Under the pieces are notes generated by a model. That model ran no database searches, was not told the DNA's origin, and saw only the letters and a program-made list of their open reading frames with translations. Below, in pieces: positions 50,942-60,028 of a stretch of 64,000 nucleotides of DNA. This stretch comes from DAINPP01 sp036743375. GTDB lineage: Bacteria > Thermotogota > Thermotogae > MWEM01. The stretch covers positions 124,001 through 188,000 of the forward strand of contig DAINPP010000001.1 in NCBI GenBank assembly GCA_036743375.1, written 5' to 3'. Within the stretch, counting starts at the first letter, position 1. The number at the start of each line of letters is the position of its first letter. A program made the position numbers and the translations under genes.

Positions 50942-51979
50942 TTATTCGTTTAAAGTTATCAACCGTGACAGATATTCAGTTATCCGGCTACTGACAAAGC
51001 TCATTCCTTTCATATTCTGAAGATAATCTGTTGCCTTTGATGTTATCACGATCATCCTGCCAAGTTTCTGTTTTCCCGCAAGATAATTCTGTATAAAAAT
51101 CGAAAAACCTTTCAATTCATCTCTTTTAGTCTCGCTTCCGATATTAACATTCATATGTGTATCGGAATCCAGACTACTGAATAGTTCTATAATGCGGTCA
51201 TCATTTTCCGTGTAAACGAGGCAATTTTTCAGATCAGTCTGTGACAGTGTTTCATCTCTTATCAATAGCTCAAGACCATATTTCTGAAATCTGTTTTGAT
51301 AATTTTTATTCACCATCTGTTTTAAAAAAGTAAATACATGATCATAATCCGGATTATACCAGGAATAATCGGGTAAATCCATTTGATTTAACAATTGCTT
51401 TAATTCTTTTAAACTTAATCCGTGAAGTTTTTCAGATAAAAACCGCTCAAATTCCCTGATAGGGAATTTCTCTTCCATTGGCACAATAAAAGTTTCAGAA
51501 AGTCCCATATTGGTAACAACAACGACAACCCAATAATTGAGAAATATATTGGTTAAAGACACCCTGTTGATCCTTAAATCTTCTATAAATGGTCTTTCAA
51601 TGATGGCAAGACCACCCATCCATTTTGCCAGAAACACCGCAAAATTAGCGAGTAATTCGTCTATATTGTTATATTTAAATTCTTCTACAAGCTCTATTTC
51701 CTTGCCGATAGTACTATTTGTATCTTTCATGTTTTTTAAACATTCCACATAAAAGCGATACCCCTTATCCGTTGGCAATCGACCCGCGGAGACATGAGGC
51801 TGTATGATATAACCCATTTCCTCCAGTCTTTTCATCTCGTTTCTGATCGTGGCACTACTACATTCAAGGCTGGTTATTTCAAGAATCTTCTTTGAACTAA
51901 CAGGCTTCTTTAAAGTTATAAATTCATGGACAACCGCATATAAAATTCCTTCCTGCCTTTTACTTAGTTCGGTTTTCAC
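50942..51979 (-). CDS. hrcA: Heat-inducible transcription repressor HrcA
   Basis: This 345-residue protein has the HrcA layout: an N-terminal winged helix (SSATIRNEMKRLEEMGYIIQPHVSAGRLPTDKGY, read in parts), an IDD/GAF-like middle region and the C-terminal domain. It binds CIRCE elements and represses chaperone genes, with GroEL normally assisting. The start is taken as GTG at 51979 because GGAGGTGA stands at ideal spacing; the longer open frame begins inside the CIRCE element and is not used. It is first in the hrcA-grpE-dnaJ operon. Confidence 0.95.
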   Translation of the reverse strand: MKTELSKRQEGILYAVVHEFITLKKPVSSKKILEITSLECSSATIRNEMKRLEEMGYIIQPHVSAGRLPTDKGYRFYVECLKNMKDTNSTIGKEIELVEEFKYNNIDELLANFAVFLAKWMGGLAIIERPFIEDLRINRVSLTNIFLNYWVVVVVTNMGLSETFIVPMEEKFPIREFERFLSEKLHGLSLKELKQLLNQMDLPDYSWYNPDYDHVFTFLKQMVNKNYQNRFQKYGLELLIRDETLSQTDLKNCLVYTENDDRIIELFSSLDSDTHMNVNIGSETKRDELKGFSIFIQNYLAGKQKLGRMIVITSKATDYLQNMKGMSFVSSRITEYLSRLITLNE

Positions 51980-52004
51980 CTGTTCACCTCCAACGCCTCC
52001 TGGT

Positions 52005-52031
52005 TTAGCACTCATATATCATGAGTGCTAA
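52005..52031. promoter_or_regulatory. CIRCE operator of hrcA
   Basis: TTAGCACTC and GAGTGCTAA, exact consensus arms, flank nine bases (ATATATCAT). HrcA binds this site to repress the heat-shock operon, so hrcA-grpE-dnaJ is autoregulated. It lies between the promoter at 52040-52068 and the hrcA GTG. Confidence 0.97.
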
Positions 52032-52039
52032 CTCCTCAT

Positions 52040-52068
52040 ATAATATCATTACTGATATTCTTTGTCAA
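52040..52068 (-). promoter_or_regulatory. Sigma-70 promoter of hrcA-grpE-dnaJ
   Basis: A consensus TTGACA (52068-52063) is followed after 17 bases by TATTAT (52045-52040) on the minus strand. The CIRCE element starts about nine bases downstream of the -10, so bound HrcA would block initiation. Confidence 0.9.
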
Positions 52069-52155
52069 GATGAAAAGGCAGAAAATCCACAAAAGAGCTA
52101 TCACATATTTTTAATCAGAATATAAAATAATCGTTCCTAAAAAAACAAATGCATT

Positions 52156-52171
52156 ATTTTACCAAAAGGTC
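52156..52171 (+). promoter_or_regulatory. TetR-type operator box upstream of tetR
   Basis: TTTTACCAAAAGGTCA is nearly identical to the complement of the operator box at 49167-49184 (TTTTACCAAATGGTCA). It lies about 95 bases upstream of the tetR start in the 233-base gap to hrcA's leader, which otherwise shows only an A/T-rich stretch with a TAGAAT box at 52190. TetR-family proteins usually repress their own genes, so autoregulation is likely. Confidence 0.55.
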
Positions 52172-52264
52172 AGGAATAAAGAAAATGTGATAGAATAAGA
52201 GTTGTGTTATGTTGTTTATAAATCGCGTCTGAATTAATATATAACAGTTGAAGGGGGAATCTTA

Positions 52265-52855
52265 ATGCCAAAGAAAGTAAATACCAAACGCAAGATACTG
52301 GATTCTGCAAAAAAAATATTTGCCATTAAAGGATTTGACGGTACCTCCGTTGAAGAGATTGCAAATGAAGCCGGAGTAAAGAAAGCGCTCATCTTCTATT
52401 ATTTCCCCTCAAAAGAATCCCTTTTTCTCGAATCTTGGACGGAGGGAATTAACGAACTCGAGCATCATATCTTTGGAGATACCGAAAATGAAACCGGTTA
52501 TCTCGCCAAGTTGAAAAAAGTTCTGATCTCCTATATTGATTTTGTTATGAACAGGAAAGAAATCATGAAACTGATCGAGATGGACAAGGTCAAGATAATA
52601 GAAAGTGAAAGTCAAGGCGATAAAAATCTTCACCCTCTAAAAGTGAGATATAATCTGTTTATTGAAAAGATCGAGACGCTTATAGAAGAAGGAAAGGAAA
52701 AACAGTTTATTCCTGAATCCATCCCCACAGGGGGAACGGCAAAGCTTATTGCTCAAAGTATAGGGGTCAATGCGATGAACGAAGATCTCTCGGTCGACTC
52801 AATTGTAAAATTTATTTTAAACGGAATGTCGGTCAGAGAAGACTTCACGGAATAA
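52265..52855 (+). CDS. TetR/AcrR-family transcription regulator
   Basis: This 196-residue protein has an N-terminal TetR helix-turn-helix (RKILDSAKKIFAIKGFDGTSVEEIANEAG, in two parts, then the recognition helix region VKKALIFYYFPSKESLF) and a helical C-terminal ligand domain of about 140 residues. The ligand cannot be predicted. AAGGGGGAA precedes the ATG. An operator-like box lies upstream and is shared with the radical SAM gene on the other side of hrcA-grpE-dnaJ, which suggests that both are in one regulon. The methyltransferase gene follows after seven bases. Confidence 0.92.
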   Translation: MPKKVNTKRKILDSAKKIFAIKGFDGTSVEEIANEAGVKKALIFYYFPSKESLFLESWTEGINELEHHIFGDTENETGYLAKLKKVLISYIDFVMNRKEIMKLIEMDKVKIIESESQGDKNLHPLKVRYNLFIEKIETLIEEGKEKQFIPESIPTGGTAKLIAQSIGVNAMNEDLSVDSIVKFILNGMSVREDFTE

Positions 52856-52862
52856 CCATCGG

Positions 52863-53945
52863 ATGAAAAAAGACGAACGAAAAAACAGGATACAATTTTA
52901 TCTTGATACTTCGGTTATGCCGGTTGAGCAGATAAAATTACTGATTGATGACTATTTTTATTGGTTTAATCCCTCCGATAGGACAGATTTGATCTTTTTT
53001 ACGTCCACAAGACACCCGCAAGAACTCGATAAGATTCTAACCGAAAAAAAAAGAGAGGCAAACCCAAAATTCACGTTCATCCGTGAGCCGATAAAACCTG
53101 AAGATCTCCATCGGTTTTATACCCAGCGTATATTGCTTAACGAGTGGGTTAATTATAAAAAAAACGATCTGTTCAGAATTTACAAACTCTTTTTCCCTGC
53201 GAATTCCGATATAAATTTTGATAATCAGGCCATTTCCATACAATACGATATTCGTTATCATCTGAATAGAAGTGATGCCTATGCCAGTTACAAAAAGGAG
53301 CATCTTTCGGCAATCGAAAGTGCAATACACTTCTATCAACCGGAATTGGTATTTGATCTGGGTTGCGGTGCGGGGGCTCAGTATTTCTTTCTGAAAGGGG
53401 CCTTAGACTCTCATAATACTAAATATCAGGGAATAGACTTAAGCAGATTCCAGACCCTAAAGGCTATAGATCTTTTTGAATCCGACAGGGCTTCGTTTTC
53501 TCTCGGAAATGCAGTCAATCTGAAATTCAAAGATCATTTTGCCGATTTTTCTTTTTCAGAAAGCACTTTCCCTTTTCTCCACAATCCGTTAATGGGTCTG
53601 AAAGAGATAAACAGAATCAGTAAAAAGGGGTTTTTTGCCGCACTATACACCATTCGAAAAAGACATGAATTCTTAAAACCATTTAAAAAAAATAACGTCT
53701 ATGCGCTGGATACAGGGGCAACATGGAAATATTTAAACGGAATAACCCCAAACATCTATTATCTACCCGAGTATCTTTCAGTAATGGAACTCAGTAAAAC
53801 TTTTTCCAATACAATCGTCATAGAAGAAAACTCCGATCAGTTTTTTGAACCTTTAGGCGTTTCTACTTCAAATCTTTTCTTTTTTCCGGCGGAATGGTAT
53901 AAAAAGACTAAAAACAAGTTTTTAAACTTCCGTCCACTGATGTAA
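52863..53945 (+). CDS. SAM-dependent methyltransferase with N-terminal extension
   Basis: This 360-residue protein has a class I methyltransferase core near residues 155-260 with motif I VFDLGCGAGAQYFF and the acidic block YQGIDLSRF, then SFSESTFPFL where motif IV would lie. About 150 residues precede the core (RIQFYLDTSVMPVEQIKLLIDD at the start) with no recognised domain. The substrate is unknown. It overlaps no gene but starts seven bases after tetR, so it is probably part of the same transcript and regulon. The start is ATG at 52863, with GGAATAACC upstream, a weak ribosome site that fits translation coupled to tetR. Confidence 0.8.
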   Translation: MKKDERKNRIQFYLDTSVMPVEQIKLLIDDYFYWFNPSDRTDLIFFTSTRHPQELDKILTEKKREANPKFTFIREPIKPEDLHRFYTQRILLNEWVNYKKNDLFRIYKLFFPANSDINFDNQAISIQYDIRYHLNRSDAYASYKKEHLSAIESAIHFYQPELVFDLGCGAGAQYFFLKGALDSHNTKYQGIDLSRFQTLKAIDLFESDRASFSLGNAVNLKFKDHFADFSFSESTFPFLHNPLMGLKEINRISKKGFFAALYTIRKRHEFLKPFKKNNVYALDTGATWKYLNGITPNIYYLPEYLSVMELSKTFSNTIVIEENSDQFFEPLGVSTSNLFFFPAEWYKKTKNKFLNFRPLM

Positions 53946-53992
53946 ATCTATCGCTGTGTTATAATTCAAAAAAAGAAACAGGAGGAGTTAAA

Positions 53993-55366
53993 TTGAAAAG
54001 GTTAATCTATATTTTTTTCCTGATCTTCGCGGTAGTTTCTCTTTTCGGTTCCGAGGTCTACTTGATGGATGAAGAATTACCCCCGGAAAGATTTCAGATG
54101 GTTGGGGATCAGCTCTACATTTATTCCGTGAATCTGATGCAAAAACTCAACACCGAATTCAAATGGGACAACATCAACAAGACGTTAGACGTAGAATGGA
54201 ATGGTAATTTTATTCAGTTCAACAACAATTCCACCAAAGTCTCCCTTAATGGAAAAACACTCTTCCTGACAACTCCGCCAAGAATTATAAACAACAGATT
54301 TTTCTTACCGTTACTTGATACGTGCAGACTGCTCGGATTGAGGATCGTATCTGAAAATAACAAGTATTTTATCTACTCTTCAATATCGGAATTCAACAGC
54401 TACTTTTGGACACCAAACGGCCTTATCTTAAATTTCTCAGAACCGGTAACCCTTTCAATAAGCCAATATTCCAACGAAACGGCCGTCTTTGACATCATCG
54501 GTGCAAGGACGAATAAATTACAGGAAGACTCCAACCTTTTTCTCGGCATCAATGAGTTTAAAGTAGAAAATCTTTCGGAAGACACGATGAAATCATTTCT
54601 GAGACTTTCTTTTTCCTACAACGATGGTGTTTATCTCGAACCGTTTGTTATCGGATCATCAGTCTATTTTATGACACCTGACTCGCAGAAAATGACCTAT
54701 ACCGTAGAAAACCGGAAAGAGGATAATATCAAAAGAATCGTCATTGATCCCGGCCACGGTGGCTTTGATCCGGGAGCCATTGCAGACAGTAACGGATACC
54801 AGGAGAAAGACGGCGTTCTACTCATCAGTAAATTTCTGAAAAACAAACTTGAAGAAAAAGGCTATAAGGTGCTGTTAACAAGATCAAGCGATAATTACGT
54901 GGAATTTATGGAAAGAGCAAGAATAGCCAATGACTTCAATGCGGATATATTTGTCAGCATTCATCTTAATTCAGTGGATATCGGCAGCGTGGATGGTGTG
55001 GAACTATTTTATTATCAATGGTCCGAATCCGGTTATAAGGCAAGATTGGACAGATTCTACAAATCTCCGGAATTAACCGCTTCGCAGATCGAAACAAAAG
55101 TTTTTAATAAAATTGATCAGACTCTTGAAGGTGAGAACCTGGCGGAAAAGATAGCTTCCGCCTTCACAAGTGAAGGGTTTACATTCAGAAAAAGCGTCCC
55201 GGAAGATTTTGCCGTCCTTGCATACAGTGAAATGCCTTCAGTCCTCGTAGAATGCGGTTATCTTTCTAATCCCACGTTTGCCAAGAATATCAAGCAGGCC
55301 TATTTCCAGGAAAGTATAGCCGAGGCAATTGCCAACGGAATAGAAAAGTATATCGAAAGTAAATGA
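53993..55366 (+). CDS. N-acetylmuramoyl-L-alanine amidase (AmiC type)
   Basis: This 457-residue exported enzyme cleaves the amide bond between muramic acid and L-alanine in peptidoglycan. A signal peptide (MKRLIYIFFLIFAVVSLFG) is followed by a copper-amine-oxidase-like fold (residues about 25-130), a beta-rich AMIN-like segment (about 130-235), and the amidase_3 domain from about residue 245. Zinc ligands appear in DPGHGG, the glutamate of GYQEKDG and SIHLNS, and the catalytic glutamate in VECGYLSN. The TTG start at 53993 has GGAGG seven bases upstream; the frame has no ATG that keeps the signal peptide. It is convergent with murD. Confidence 0.93.
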   Translation: MKRLIYIFFLIFAVVSLFGSEVYLMDEELPPERFQMVGDQLYIYSVNLMQKLNTEFKWDNINKTLDVEWNGNFIQFNNNSTKVSLNGKTLFLTTPPRIINNRFFLPLLDTCRLLGLRIVSENNKYFIYSSISEFNSYFWTPNGLILNFSEPVTLSISQYSNETAVFDIIGARTNKLQEDSNLFLGINEFKVENLSEDTMKSFLRLSFSYNDGVYLEPFVIGSSVYFMTPDSQKMTYTVENRKEDNIKRIVIDPGHGGFDPGAIADSNGYQEKDGVLLISKFLKNKLEEKGYKVLLTRSSDNYVEFMERARIANDFNADIFVSIHLNSVDIGSVDGVELFYYQWSESGYKARLDRFYKSPELTASQIETKVFNKIDQTLEGENLAEKIASAFTSEGFTFRKSVPEDFAVLAYSEMPSVLVECGYLSNPTFAKNIKQAYFQESIAEAIANGIEKYIESK

Positions 55367-55373
55367 AGAAACT

Positions 55374-55401
55374 CAAGGAAAACACTCAGGTGTTTTCCTT
55401 G
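55374..55401. terminator. Hairpin between convergent amiC-type and murD genes
   Basis: CAAGGAAAACAC and GTGTTTTCCTTG form a perfect 12-base stem around TCAG. The right arm contains the last codons of murD, with its stop in the loop. The T-run is short on either side, so strength as a terminator is uncertain. Confidence 0.55.
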
Positions 55402-56642
55402 ACCATTTGTTTGAAGTAGCGCCCACGCTCTTTATAATTCGTAAACATATCAAAACTGGACCCACCGGGACTGAAGAGGATGATGTCTCCCGGCTCGCTT
55501 TCATCGATTGCCTTCTTGATTGCATCGTCCCAATTTCCAAAAATCTCTTTATTTTCACCGGGTATGCAATCACTTAATCGTTTTGAACTTTCTCCGCAGA
55601 GATAGGTTTTTTTCACCTTCTCCGAAATAAGTAATCCGAGATTGACATAATCGTCTCCTTTGTCTTTGGCCCCCGCAAGCAGCAAAATATTACCTTTCAG
55701 TGATTTCAAGGCCCAGAAGAGCGAATGCGCGTTCGTAGATTTTGAATCATCGATATAGGTCCTGCTGTTTTTAATCAGAAACACCTCCATCCTGTGTTCC
55801 CCAAATTTAAATGAAGCAAGACTTTTTAAAATTTCATCATCAGTCAAGCCCATCAAGGAACAACAGCTGCAGGCAAGCAATGCATTCTTTTTATTATGCT
55901 CTCCTTTTATATTTTCAGGAAGAAGATATTTGTTTTCCGTTTGAATATCATCATAAAAAAATACGCTGGAATCAGAATCTGTCAACCAGTTATTATTCGA
56001 AGGAATAAATAACACCTCTGAAAGATCTTTAATCCCAAGTTTATCATCTCTGTAATTCTCATAACTCCCATGCCATTCGAGATGATCCTCAGCTATGTTT
56101 GTAATCCCAGACACATTGAAGGTTCTCTTCAGGTTCTTTATGTGTTTGATCTGAAAACTCGATAATTCAAAGATCAGACAGGCGTCATTCAGATTCTCTG
56201 AAAGATATTCAAACGCTGAATTACCTATATTCCCCACACTGTAGGCTTTATATCCGTTTTTCAGAATATGGGTGATCATTTCTACCGTCGTTGTTTTACC
56301 GTTTGTTCCGGTAATGGCGATTAATCTTGGATTGTCCTGAAGAAAATCAAAGAACAGTTCGATATCGATTTTCACCTCTATATCGGAATCAACTGCCTTT
56401 TTCAGAATCAAATTATCAGGTTTTACTGAGGGGCTTATGACAAGAACTTTCGTATTCAGAACAAGACTTGAGTTTTCACCCTCTTCAAAGTCAACGTTAT
56501 TTTCCTTTAAATACGCCTTCTTCTCTTCATCAATCCGGTCAACCGACGAGATAAAGTAATTTCCGTGCATATTTTCTATCATGTACTTTAAAACTGACCA
56601 ATTTGAGACACCTAATCCCAAAAAACTCATGTCATATTTCAT
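55386..56642 (-). CDS. murD: UDP-N-acetylmuramoylalanine-D-glutamate ligase
   Basis: This 418-residue ligase adds D-glutamate to UDP-MurNAc-L-alanine. The N-terminal domain has SFLGLGVSNWSVLKYM, the central domain the P-loop ITGTNGKTTTVEM, NIGNSAF, FELSSFQI and ITNIAEDHLEWHGS, and the C-terminal domain GEHRMEVF, YIDDSKSTNAHS and SPGGSSFDMFTNYKERG, all MurD signatures. The start at 56642 is preferred over an upstream in-frame start because it begins the conserved core; GGTGA precedes it. It lies in an operon after guaB with a 49-base gap. The cytoplasmic peptidoglycan step fits the adjacent mreB/mreC. Confidence 0.95.
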   Translation of the reverse strand: MKYDMSFLGLGVSNWSVLKYMIENMHGNYFISSVDRIDEEKKAYLKENNVDFEEGENSSLVLNTKVLVISPSVKPDNLILKKAVDSDIEVKIDIELFFDFLQDNPRLIAITGTNGKTTTVEMITHILKNGYKAYSVGNIGNSAFEYLSENLNDACLIFELSSFQIKHIKNLKRTFNVSGITNIAEDHLEWHGSYENYRDDKLGIKDLSEVLFIPSNNNWLTDSDSSVFFYDDIQTENKYLLPENIKGEHNKKNALLACSCCSLMGLTDDEILKSLASFKFGEHRMEVFLIKNSRTYIDDSKSTNAHSLFWALKSLKGNILLLAGAKDKGDDYVNLGLLISEKVKKTYLCGESSKRLSDCIPGENKEIFGNWDDAIKKAIDESEPGDIILFSPGGSSFDMFTNYKERGRYFKQMVKENT

Positions 56643-56691
56643 AAATTCACCGTCTTTTGACAACAAAATGGAAAAAGTTCACAATACAATT

Positions 56692-58149
56692 TTAATGGGT
56701 TTGATAATTGGGTGATTCTTTCGTGATCCTTATATCATGAGGATGACTCTCTGTCTTACCGGCTGATGTGATCTGAATAAATTTTGCCTTCTCCTGCAGT
56801 TCTCCAATATTCTTCGACCCGCAGTAGCCCATTCCGGCTCTCAACCCGCCACATAACTGATATGAAATATCCTCTACGCTTCCCTTGAAGGGAATCATTC
56901 CCTCAACGCCTTCCGGAACAAGTTTTTCAGCAGAGGTACCTGACTGGAAATATCTGTCACTGCTACCTTTGACCATGGCTCCAATACTCCCCATTCCCCT
57001 GTATGCCTTGTATTTTCTTCCTTCATACAAGATTGTTTCTCCAGGAGCTTCATCGGTCCCCGCAAAAATCGACCCAAGCATAACGGTTGAAGCACCTGCA
57101 GCAATGGCTTTCACAAGATCTCCGGAATATCTTATACCACCATCAGCTATGACCGGAACACCATACTCTCTTGCCGCCTTTACGCATTCTTCAATGGCTG
57201 TAAGCTGTGGGACCCCTACACCGGCTACTACTCGTGTCGTACAGATAGAGCCAGGACCTATTCCTACCTTAATAGCATCTGCTCCTGCTTTAATTAACGC
57301 TTCCGCGGCTTCCTTCGTAGCTATATTTCCACCGACAACTTCAAGTTGTGGCCAGCGTTCTTTTAAAAGGGTAACCATATTAAGAACATTTTTAGAGTGT
57401 CCATGAGCCGTATCCACTACAATAAAGTCTACCTTAGCATTCACAAGTGCTTCAGCTCTTTCTATGGAATCAGGGCCGGTTCCAACGGAAGCCCCAACGA
57501 TAAGTCTTCCCCTCTGATCCCTTGAAGCATTTGGAAATTCAACAACACTGTTGATATCTTTTATCGTGATTAATCCCTTGATCTTGTTTTCATCATCTAT
57601 TATCGGTAATTTTTCTACCTTATTCTCATGGAGTATCTTCTTCGCCTGTATTAAGGTAATTCCCTCTTTAGCGGTAACAAGCTTTTTAAGCGGGGTCATC
57701 AGATCTTTAATCATTTTCTGCGGGTCATCTTCAAACCTGATATCTCTGTTTGTCACAAGACCGAGTAATTCATTATCTGAATTTACTACGGGCAATCCGC
57801 CAATCTTATACTCCCTCATTAACTGTTCCGCATCGAGTACATTTTTCTCAGGTGAAATGGTCAGTGGATCAAAGATTATTCCATTTTCAGTTCGTTTTAT
57901 TCTGTCAACCTGATCTGCCTGATCTTTTACAGACATATTTTTATGAATCACCCCTACGCCACCAATCCTTGCAAGAGCTTTTGCCATTGCATATTCCGTT
58001 ACTGTATCCATTGCAGCACTTACGAGCGGAATATTAATCTTGATCTTTTTTGTCAGCATTGTCTCAATATTCGTCTCTCTCGGTATAATATCTGAATATA
58101 CCGGTGCAAGCAACACATCATCAAACGTAATTCCTTTCATCAATTCCAT
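56692..58149 (-). CDS. guaB: IMP dehydrogenase
   Basis: This 485-residue enzyme oxidises IMP to XMP in guanine nucleotide synthesis. The barrel starts ITFDDVLLAPVYSDI, a CBS pair spans about residues 90-205 (PLTISPEKNVLDAEQLM, GLVTNRDIRF, LTIKDINSV), the NAD/IMP loop has DTAHGHS and GNIATKEAAEAL, and the catalytic cysteine lies in GIGPGSICTTR, with VIADGGIRYSGD and the flap YRGMGSIGAM. Length and residues are typical. It lies between mreC (21-base gap) and murD. Confidence 0.96.
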   Translation of the reverse strand: MELMKGITFDDVLLAPVYSDIIPRETNIETMLTKKIKINIPLVSAAMDTVTEYAMAKALARIGGVGVIHKNMSVKDQADQVDRIKRTENGIIFDPLTISPEKNVLDAEQLMREYKIGGLPVVNSDNELLGLVTNRDIRFEDDPQKMIKDLMTPLKKLVTAKEGITLIQAKKILHENKVEKLPIIDDENKIKGLITIKDINSVVEFPNASRDQRGRLIVGASVGTGPDSIERAEALVNAKVDFIVVDTAHGHSKNVLNMVTLLKERWPQLEVVGGNIATKEAAEALIKAGADAIKVGIGPGSICTTRVVAGVGVPQLTAIEECVKAAREYGVPVIADGGIRYSGDLVKAIAAGASTVMLGSIFAGTDEAPGETILYEGRKYKAYRGMGSIGAMVKGSSDRYFQSGTSAEKLVPEGVEGMIPFKGSVEDISYQLCGGLRAGMGYCGSKNIGELQEKAKFIQITSAGKTESHPHDIRITKESPNYQTH

Positions 58150-58170
58150 TGAATCTCCTCCTGATTTAAA

Positions 58171-58962
58171 CTATTTTAAGTCTTCTATTATATAGAAATA
58201 CCTGTTATTTAAAATTGCTTCTCTCGAAAAATCATAATCTATTTCATATTTTTCCACTATTTCCGTATTCTTTATAGCGGATACCGTTCCTATCCTGTTA
58301 AGATTATAGCGCTCAAGATTATAGCCTCCAAACTCTGTTCCGGCTATCCTTATTTCGTCCCCATTCTCATAAGGTAAGGCGGGATTAAAGTTGATCAACT
58401 GTCCTTTCTCTATTAACGCCAGATCATTATTTATCCCTTCTATCTCATTTTCACTTTGTACATAAACCTGAGAGGTAAATAAACTGCTCCATATCGGAGC
58501 TATATCCGCTGTCTTCCCGTAACTTTTTATAATCTTGCCGATCACCGAAGAAAATTGCGGAGAAACCACAAAACCTCTGGAAGCTATTGTCTTTTCCGAT
58601 TTTATCCTTAAGATTTCAGAATTGACATCTCCTATGGAACTTAACAGGACGCATAAAGAAAACTGATCGGTTAATTCACTGACATTATTTAATTTATACA
58701 CTGCAATGAGCTCCTCATATTCTCTTTTATAGATCGGGGAAAAAAAGGTATTCTCAAGGTTGTCAAGTTTTCCCACATTCATTTGATCAATATAGTCGAT
58801 TTTGTCTGTCAATTCGTTGAAATCTTCTCTCAAGTCTCTAAAAACATTTAAACGATCAAAAACCACAAGCGATAAACCGGCAATTTTCTCCGGGAAAAGA
58901 AAATCACAAAGGAAAAACAGACTGATAATGAGGAAGCAGATTGTCAGGACCATCTTTTCCAA
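58171..58962 (-). CDS. MreC-like cell shape protein (divergent)
   Basis: This 263-residue protein has a signal-anchor helix (VLTICFLIISLFFLCDFLF), a short coiled coil and a beta-rich extracytoplasmic part. The C-terminal region (AGTEFGGYNLERYNLNRIGTVS then alternating strands ending RYFYIIEDL) resembles the two-barrel MreC fold, where the usual TSGxGGxxPxGIPIG motif aligns with AGTEFGGYNLERYNLNRIG. Sequence is much diverged. Its position four bases after the mreB-like gene strongly supports the call. MreC couples cytoplasmic MreB to the cell-wall synthesis complex. Confidence 0.65.
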   Translation of the reverse strand: MEKMVLTICFLIISLFFLCDFLFPEKIAGLSLVVFDRLNVFRDLREDFNELTDKIDYIDQMNVGKLDNLENTFFSPIYKREYEELIAVYKLNNVSELTDQFSLCVLLSSIGDVNSEILRIKSEKTIASRGFVVSPQFSSVIGKIIKSYGKTADIAPIWSSLFTSQVYVQSENEIEGINNDLALIEKGQLINFNPALPYENGDEIRIAGTEFGGYNLERYNLNRIGTVSAIKNTEIVEKYEIDYDFSREAILNNRYFYIIEDLK

Positions 58963-58965
58963 AGG

Positions 58966-59967
58966 TTAATAGACCTCCTGAATCAAAGAATATAAATCCT
59001 TATTTCTGAAAATCGTCATATTCCCCCTCACACAAACAAATTCAGGGGCTTCAGGAATATTTACCACCATTTCCAGTTTACTTTGCGTGTATTTGACAAA
59101 ACCTTCATAATTTGCCATTCCGCCGGTAAAAATAATTCCCCTTTCAAGAATGTCCTTTATCAATTCCGGTTGAATTCTTTCCATACTTTCTTTTAAAGAT
59201 TCGACGAGATAATTGATCTCCCTCAGAATAATTCCCCAGATTTCCTTCACATTGATACTCAATTTCAAAGGCAACCCATTCTTAACATTAAGCCCCACGA
59301 CGAAGCCATTCTGAAATCCCGCATTTTCGCCGCCACTTCTCATCGTTTCAGAGATTATCTCTTCTATTGTATTTTGTCCAAGTAACAAATTATGTTCATG
59401 AATCAGAAAATTCTTCACCTTCACACAGATATTCTGAATACTGAAATCTATAGACTCAAAAAAGACGATATTGGAAAGTGAAAGGATGGCTATTTCAGTA
59501 TGTTCCGCACCAAGTATAACGATCATATTCCCCTTTGCCTCATCTATATCAATTCCGGACCCTAACGCAGCAGCGATCGGCGTATCAATCAACATGGCCT
59601 GAGCAGCCCCCGCTTCTACTACCGCTTCGCAAATAGATTCCTTTTCTACAACGGTTGAATCAATCGAAGTATTCAATATAAAGAGGGGTTTAAAGAAACT
59701 GCTCTTTATACGTGATGAAAAAAAGGCTTCTTTTAAAAAAAGCACAAAAGCGTCATAATCGTATATACTTCCAGATCTGACCGGTTTTAAAAAAAGAAAA
59801 TCAGGCGGAAGTTTTCCAAGCAATTGCTTTGCGGAATCCCCAAAGGCCGTAATTTCATTATAGGGATTTTTCAAAAGGGCGGTAGACGTGTTTAATATAA
59901 TTTCACCATTTTTATCACAGATTTTTGTTTTTTCACTTCCAGCATCCAGACTGAAAATTGACCTCAT
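58966..59967 (-). CDS. Divergent MreB/Mbl-family actin homologue
   Basis: This 333-residue protein has the actin-like fold: FSLDAGSEKTKI (phosphate 1), the MreB block around VVEKESICEAVVEAGAAQAMLIDTPIAAALGSGIDI, split by phosphate 2, and TGGMANYEGF (adenosine loop). The usual phosphate 2 motif DIGGGTT is replaced by ILGAEHT, and the phosphate 1 loop is DAGSEKT, so ATP hydrolysis may be changed or lost. It follows DUF1015 by 61 bases. The start at 59967 is chosen because the conserved core begins there. Together with mreC it would direct cell shape. Confidence 0.8.
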   Translation of the reverse strand: MRSIFSLDAGSEKTKICDKNGEIILNTSTALLKNPYNEITAFGDSAKQLLGKLPPDFLFLKPVRSGSIYDYDAFVLFLKEAFFSSRIKSSFFKPLFILNTSIDSTVVEKESICEAVVEAGAAQAMLIDTPIAAALGSGIDIDEAKGNMIVILGAEHTEIAILSLSNIVFFESIDFSIQNICVKVKNFLIHEHNLLLGQNTIEEIISETMRSGGENAGFQNGFVVGLNVKNGLPLKLSINVKEIWGIILREINYLVESLKESMERIQPELIKDILERGIIFTGGMANYEGFVKYTQSKLEMVVNIPEAPEFVCVRGNMTIFRNKDLYSLIQEVY

Positions 59968-60028
59968 CAAGAAATAATCACTTCTTTCGTAGAAATTAAA
60001 AAAAAGGGGCATACCTGCCCCCGCTAAA

